A stretch of DNA of 64,000 nucleotides. Source: Dryomyza anilis (lineage: Eukaryota > Arthropoda > Insecta > Diptera > Dryomyzidae). The notes beneath the pieces were generated by a model. The model saw only the letters and a program-made list of their open reading frames with translations, was not told the origin of the DNA and did no database searches. The DNA is taken from NCBI GenBank assembly GCA_951804985.1, contig OX638133.1, positions 13,288,501 to 13,352,500 of the forward strand. Direction: 5' to 3'. Shown here piece by piece: positions 59,276 to 64,000 of this stretch. The first letter of the stretch is position 1. Every line of letters begins with the position of its first letter. A program made the translations under genes and the position numbers.

Positions 59276-59475
59276 TGTGGTCAGCATATAGCCACACAAA
59301 ATCCGTATTTATAATTCAGTATGTTTTCGAAATCAAAAGCTATTTTCTATACATTATGCTAATTGATTAATAAACCAAAATAACAAAAAAAAATTATAAA
59401 AAAAATAATTTGTACTAATTTTTAAAGCAATTCTTTATATTTTGATTTCCCAACATTTTAAAAAATGCATATTCG

Positions 59476-59850
59476 CCTCTTTAGCATGTCAGTGACGATA
59501 TATTCAGCATCACTACCCGGCATATTTAAGTCATAAGTCTGTTTTGTTGTCCGAATATACGAAAACTTGAGGAAATATATTCTGAGTTCGGAAATGAGCC
59601 AAAGAGGTCAATGGATATGCCCAACTCCCATAAAAGTCACTATTATATAAATCTTTAGGAATCAAACACTCGAAAATTATTAGAGATATTTTTTTTTATG
59701 CTTGTATATCAATTTTTGAGTTTAGGCGGATATAAGATTTGAATTTCTAATAAGTGAATAATATTTTGAGGTAAGGTTATTCAGCATAATTAAGATTTCC
59801 CATAGTCGGGTCATTTGTGTTTGCATTTGCCTGAAATTTCTGAAGGTATT
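59476..59850. mobile_element. Degenerate copy of the ATACCCTACACCT-type repeat
   Basis: Phrases such as GTCCGAATATACGAAAACTTGAG, GAAATGAGCCAAAGAGGTCA and CCCATAGTCGGGTCA resemble, in reverse, parts of 2769-3540. It is heavily decayed and lacks clear ends. Confidence 0.4.
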
Positions 59851-61139
59851 TTTCTGAAAAAAATCTATTCAAACTATTTAAATTACAGAAAATGTCACTC
59901 GGGTATTTTCAAGGTTTTTTTTTAAATTTAGAAACAAAAAAATCAGAATCTTATAAACCAACTTTTTCTTAGATCAACCTACCAATAAAAGAATCTAAAA
60001 TATACAAATCCAATATAAGTAAAAATGAATTCTTATACAATCAATCGAATTTAAATATAAATCATAAAAAGAAGATAATTACAATAATTTTGATAGCTCT
60101 TCCGAACACTTTTTTGTAGCTTTTATCGATATTCTATATATTTAAATTCAACATTCACTAGTAATTTCAAAATTTTTTGATTATGAATACTTTTTATTAC
60201 TAAACATTTATATATTTAATTAGTTATGTATTATTAAGGTAATACTACTATATTATTTAAATTCCCTAAAATTCATAAATTATACACAATATAGTATAAT
60301 TTATAATACGTATAATATACATAATATATAATGATCTGAAATCATTATGTTTTGATGTCGTTCTATTATAAATTGTTTCATAATTTAAAAAAATATATAA
60401 AAATATAAAATATAAGCAAAAGTGCAAATTACAAAATAATTTAAAGAATATTTCAATAATAAAGCTGACAATATTTAAGCCTTTTGATGAAATAGTACAC
60501 GTTAGAATAATAATTATGTTTTCAGATGATACATTTAATGTTTCTACATAGATAGTAATGGTTCAAGCATTAATATGCTGACATTTTAAAGATGACTTTA
60601 AAACCTTCAGTTAGCAAATAATCACATCGATACATTATTTCCAACCGCTGTGTTTAATGAAATATTGGGTTAGTGAGTTTATTAGCGTAGTCACATTTAT
60701 TTTTACTAAAAGATTATAGTCTACTTTTTTGAAAATTGTGCATTCTACATGGGGAAAAACTACTTAATTGTATGTGTAAAGGTGCAGTAGAAAATAGTTT
60801 TGTATATTTTTGTGTATAAATATTTATAAAGTACCTACATATATGTGTATTTTAATACAAATATAGATATAAAATAAGCTCAACTAATATATTGTGCTAT
60901 AAAAAATACATTTATTAGTGTATAATATAATTCCAGTGCGTTACAGCTAAAAAAAATATATAAAAGTAAATGGAGCATTACATATCAGAGGAATCAATTT
61001 ATATGTTTTTTTAAAATTAATTTTATCTTTTTCCGAACCCCTTACGTCGATAATATCTAAACGATAATATCTAAACATCGTAGTAACTATCGATTATATC
61101 ATATCACTTGATATTCTAACAGAAGTACAAATTTAATAA
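59851..61139. other. AT-rich gene-free stretch
   Basis: No frame, RNA gene or repeat that I can support. Confidence 0.5.
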
Positions 61140-61620
61140 AATTCATGCTTTCGATCGAATTGCATTTGAAAATTTTATAAACAAACGTTTTCAATTCTTT
61201 TGATATTCAGTACAAATAATTATTTTTCAAATGAATTCAATCCGTTTGCTTTAAATTGATCGATTTCAATTGGTTTGGAAAATATTATTTTATTATCGTC
61301 GTTGTAGAACAAAAAGTCACCAAATACATTTTCAAAATGCCAAATTTTCATTTACAAAAATCTTTATATATCTGTCAATTTTTAATCGTTGAACTCAATT
61401 TTTTTTTACCACATGATAAGAAAATGTAAATCTATCAATTGATATTTCAACTTTAAAAATGCATCAATTACTTTTTATAATATTAATCAACAAACTCGAA
61501 ATTTTAGTTTTTCATTAAAATGTATTTGGTGGCTTTTCATTCTACAACGACGATATGAAGACATCAAATTTATAACTTCAATATGAAATTCAAACGGAAT
61601 ATGGTCGAAAGCTGTATATT
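61140..61620. mobile_element. Fold-back element with TATCGTCGTTGTAGAA arms
   Basis: TATCGTCGTTGTAGAACAAA (from 61297) and the following AAAGTCACCAAATACATTTT pair with AAAATGTATTTGGTGGCTTT and TTCTACAACGACGATA (to about 61556). Weaker outer pairing (GCTTTCGATCGAATT with GGTCGAAAGC, and ATTCAATCCGTTTG with CAAACGGAATAT) extends it to about 61140-61620. Non-coding. Confidence 0.65.
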
Positions 61621-62300
61621 CAAATTCTAGTAATTGAATTGTTTATTCTGACATGGTATGCTCCATATATAAATTGTATACAGGCACAGTGCTGGGATAT
61701 AATAGATATGTTATAACATTTTATACAATATTTGGAAAAAAATTGTCAATTGTTCACTCAAATACAATTAATATAGATAATATATATAAAAAATCAGAAA
61801 TATATAATATTTTCCCTAACACTTTTTATGGATTAGTAGTAGCGAGATATCTCAACTTTGGTTCTTTGAAGCTGATGTGCCTAGAATGTAATATATATAA
61901 TATATGATAGATTATGTATGTATTTGTATATATGTATAGAAGTGTGTTTTTTTTTGAGTATATTGATTTAAGTTGGTTTTTATATAAATTATTAAAATTA
62001 AGTTAAAGTAGTTTATACTTCCATATAATCTTCAATTTTACATATTCAAATTACATACTTAGTCAAATTATTATAATTATAAATTAATTATGAAATATGA
62101 ATAATTATGTACTATAATTCATACTTATTTGTTTTAGTAATGTTATAAATGAAAAATCTATATTTTATAGAATTTTTAAGTGGCCTGCCAAATGTTTAAA
62201 ATTCGATCAACTTTTGATTGTTTTCTTAAATAAATTATTTATATACAATTCTGACCCACTAACGTAGGCGGCATGAAATCGGAACCAAGTTTAAACTGCT
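61621..62300. other. AT-rich gene-free stretch
   Basis: A frame at 61653-61907 has no supporting signals. Nothing is recognised. Confidence 0.4.
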
Positions 62301-62460
62301 ACACGGATAGAAAAGATTTGTTTGAATATGACTGAATTATAACTACATTCAGTCATATTCAAATTCGAAATCACCATATAAATATTGGGAGTAGTATCTA
62401 ATTACATTATAATTACATTATAATTGAATTCTATTATTATTTTGTTCAGATTGACATATT
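62301..62460. repeat. Dispersed repeat end with a perfect 17-bp hairpin
   Basis: It starts CTACACGGATAGAAAAGATT, the inverse of a repeat edge at about 19440. TTTGAATATGACTGAAT (62321-62337) pairs exactly with ATTCAGTCATATTCAAA (62347-62363) over a 9-base loop. A run of ATTACATTATA follows. Confidence 0.6.
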
Positions 62461-63345
62461 ATATGATATTGAAACATAAATGGCTTTAATCGCGGATTTA
62501 CACAAATTTACTATATTAATGTTTCTGTAGAAATATATATTTTTCATCAGATATTAATATATGTATGTTTGATATTTCCGCTATTTAACACACCCAACTT
62601 CAATAAAAGGTTCTTTGAATTATATGTATTATGTTATTCGTGATTGTTACTGAGTGACAACGAATTTAAAAATAATAGCATTATTTTGATTATATGTATG
62701 TTTGGCATTAGGATACCACTACTAAATAACAGCACTGCCTACTTTTAGCACTCAGTAACACTCACATTAATACTTTTCATATAGTTCAAAAGTTGTTTTT
62801 GGTGGAAGAATTTGTTTAAGTACCGCCAATTACTGTTAATACCAGATAGTCGCTGTTTGTGAAATTTCCAATTCATCCGTAAAGTACTGAACTCAAAATA
62901 GGAACAATAGATGGAAATGAAATTATAAGGTATAAATAAAATATGTGTAATAAAAATAAAATAAAAGTTTAGGTTTATAATTATATAATATAAATAAAAA
63001 ATGTAATTTAAAAATAGGGAAAAAACGAATATTATGTAAAGAAGATATAAGCACTAAAATAACTAAAATAACGCCGACAATTATTCATTCTGAACATAAA
63101 TCTGTTTGGACGAAAACAAAAATATGTTTGGCTCTTATTATAATAATGTTTGGCAATGAAATAATACTTTTGTTTGCATAAAGCTCCAAAGATATATGTA
63201 ATGCCTCCAAAATTATGTTTGGGAGAGCCCTTTTTTTTGCAGCGTGTATAGCAATTCATTGAAACCTCTAAATAATTAGATTTTATTTTTATTTATTTCT
63301 TTCGGATTTATATCCGAGCAAAGTATCAAGTAGGAAAAGTGACTA
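62461..63345. other. AT-rich gene-free stretch
   Basis: Nothing recognised on either strand; the frame at 63032-63259 on the minus strand has no signals. Confidence 0.45.
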
Positions 63346-63570
63346 GATCAGAACTAGTACTGACTACTTCTTAAAAATGGGGACTAGTTCTTTTCCATGA
63401 GAGAAACCGATTATTTTGACATGGACTGGTCATTGCGGGGAGTCAGGTCTTCTGCATTACTTTACTCTAGTTCTAAACTAGTTTCAGAACTAGTAATGTT
63501 TGTCCTAGTTCATTTTGGACTAGTTCCGTAACTAGAATTTTTAGACTAGTTCCCCTTTTCCCATGGGTAG
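63346..63570. repeat. Fold-back cluster of ACTAGTTC words
   Basis: GACTAGTTC, GAACTAGT and close variants occur about ten times on both strands. GGGGACTAGTTCTTTTCCATG on the left faces GACTAGTTCCCCTTTTCCCATG on the right. The centre has TAGTTCTAAACTAGTTTCAG. It may be a decayed fold-back transposon or a simple palindromic repeat. Confidence 0.55.
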
Positions 63571-63903
63571 AGCTTGTTCTGAAAAATGTTCCCGCTTTAC
63601 GTTGACACTATAGCTGTTGATACTTTGTGGACCAAGAATTTTACTTCTTTGATTTAATATTTTATATTTTTTGATAGAAAATAATCTGGCAATATTCATA
63701 AGTACAATTTACAATTGTACATTATTCGTTGATACTTGATAAGTTTTGGCAATTAACATATTTTATCTGAAACATGTTACTCTTATCAACACAAAATTAA
63801 TTTCAACAACATTGAATAAAAATCGTATTTTTTTAAATGTTATTAATTTTCAATATGTTCTTAAACATTAAATTTTGGACAAAATTTGGCTCCATTTACA
63901 CAT

Positions 63904-64000
63904 TCAATATATATATAAAAGTCCTGATTGACTCATTGACTGATTGACTGACTGATCCATCAACGCCCAGATCAAACCTTAGACCAAGGAATATGAAATT
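63904..64000 (+). mobile_element. Start of a Helitron-like element, cut by the window edge
   Basis: ATATATATATAAAAGTCCTGATTG, CATCAACGCCCAG and GGAATATGAAATT match the head of the element at 30404. TC precedes the AT run. The rest lies outside the window. Confidence 0.5.

Overview
The window is AT-rich, intron-bearing animal DNA packed with small transposon remnants. The protein-coding genes are insect genes, with closest family resemblance to the prophenoloxidase-2 type of higher flies. Short introns of about 55-85 bases, TATA/initiator promoters and the dipteran repeat types point to a schizophoran fly; I cannot name the species.

The main content is a prophenoloxidase (PPO) cluster. Six intact-looking PPO genes lie at 14541-16715 (-), 21750-23924 (+), 27361-29553 (-), 37140-39303 (-), 44530-46734 (-) and 51913-54090 (-). 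All have three exons with introns in phases 0 and 1, a second coding exon of exactly 622 bases, six copper-binding histidines, a GCGWP motif and no signal peptide. They form three pairs by similarity: copies 1/2, 3/4 and 5/6. A relic of a seventh PPO exon lies at 26731-26806. Between copies 4 and 5 is an angiotensin-converting-enzyme-like (M2 peptidase) gene with a signal peptide and six exons; its zinc-binding and catalytic residues are replaced, so it is probably an inactive homologue.

Copies 1 and 2 are arms of a large inverted duplication (about 14541-18531 and 20281-23924, spacer about 1.75 kb). The predicted proteins differ at two residues. One arm carries a 356-bp insertion that the other lacks, with the empty site intact.

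All six PPO promoters share a TATA box, an initiator (TCAGTT or TTAGTT) 33-34 bases downstream, and an upstream Runx-type site (TGYGGTT, same orientation relative to each gene). The Runx site is 40-50 bases above TATA in five genes and about 550 bases above it in copy 3, where foreign sequence seems to have been inserted. Nearby GATA sites in several copies fit the Lozenge (Runx) plus Serpent (GATA) logic known for Drosophila crystal-cell PPO genes.

Left of the cluster (1-14540) are a 3.8-kb element with about 626-bp terminal inverted repeats that holds a possible 74-residue membrane-protein gene, a small secreted-peptide gene (9496-9669), and a 2-kb satellite of 19-bp units. The intergenic DNA in the cluster holds tRNA-derived SINEs, a Helitron-like element with six 142-bp repeats, several fold-back elements and satellite-like blocks. 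Right of the cluster (54091-64000) I see no genes, only repeats, including a three-unit 566-bp higher-order tandem array.
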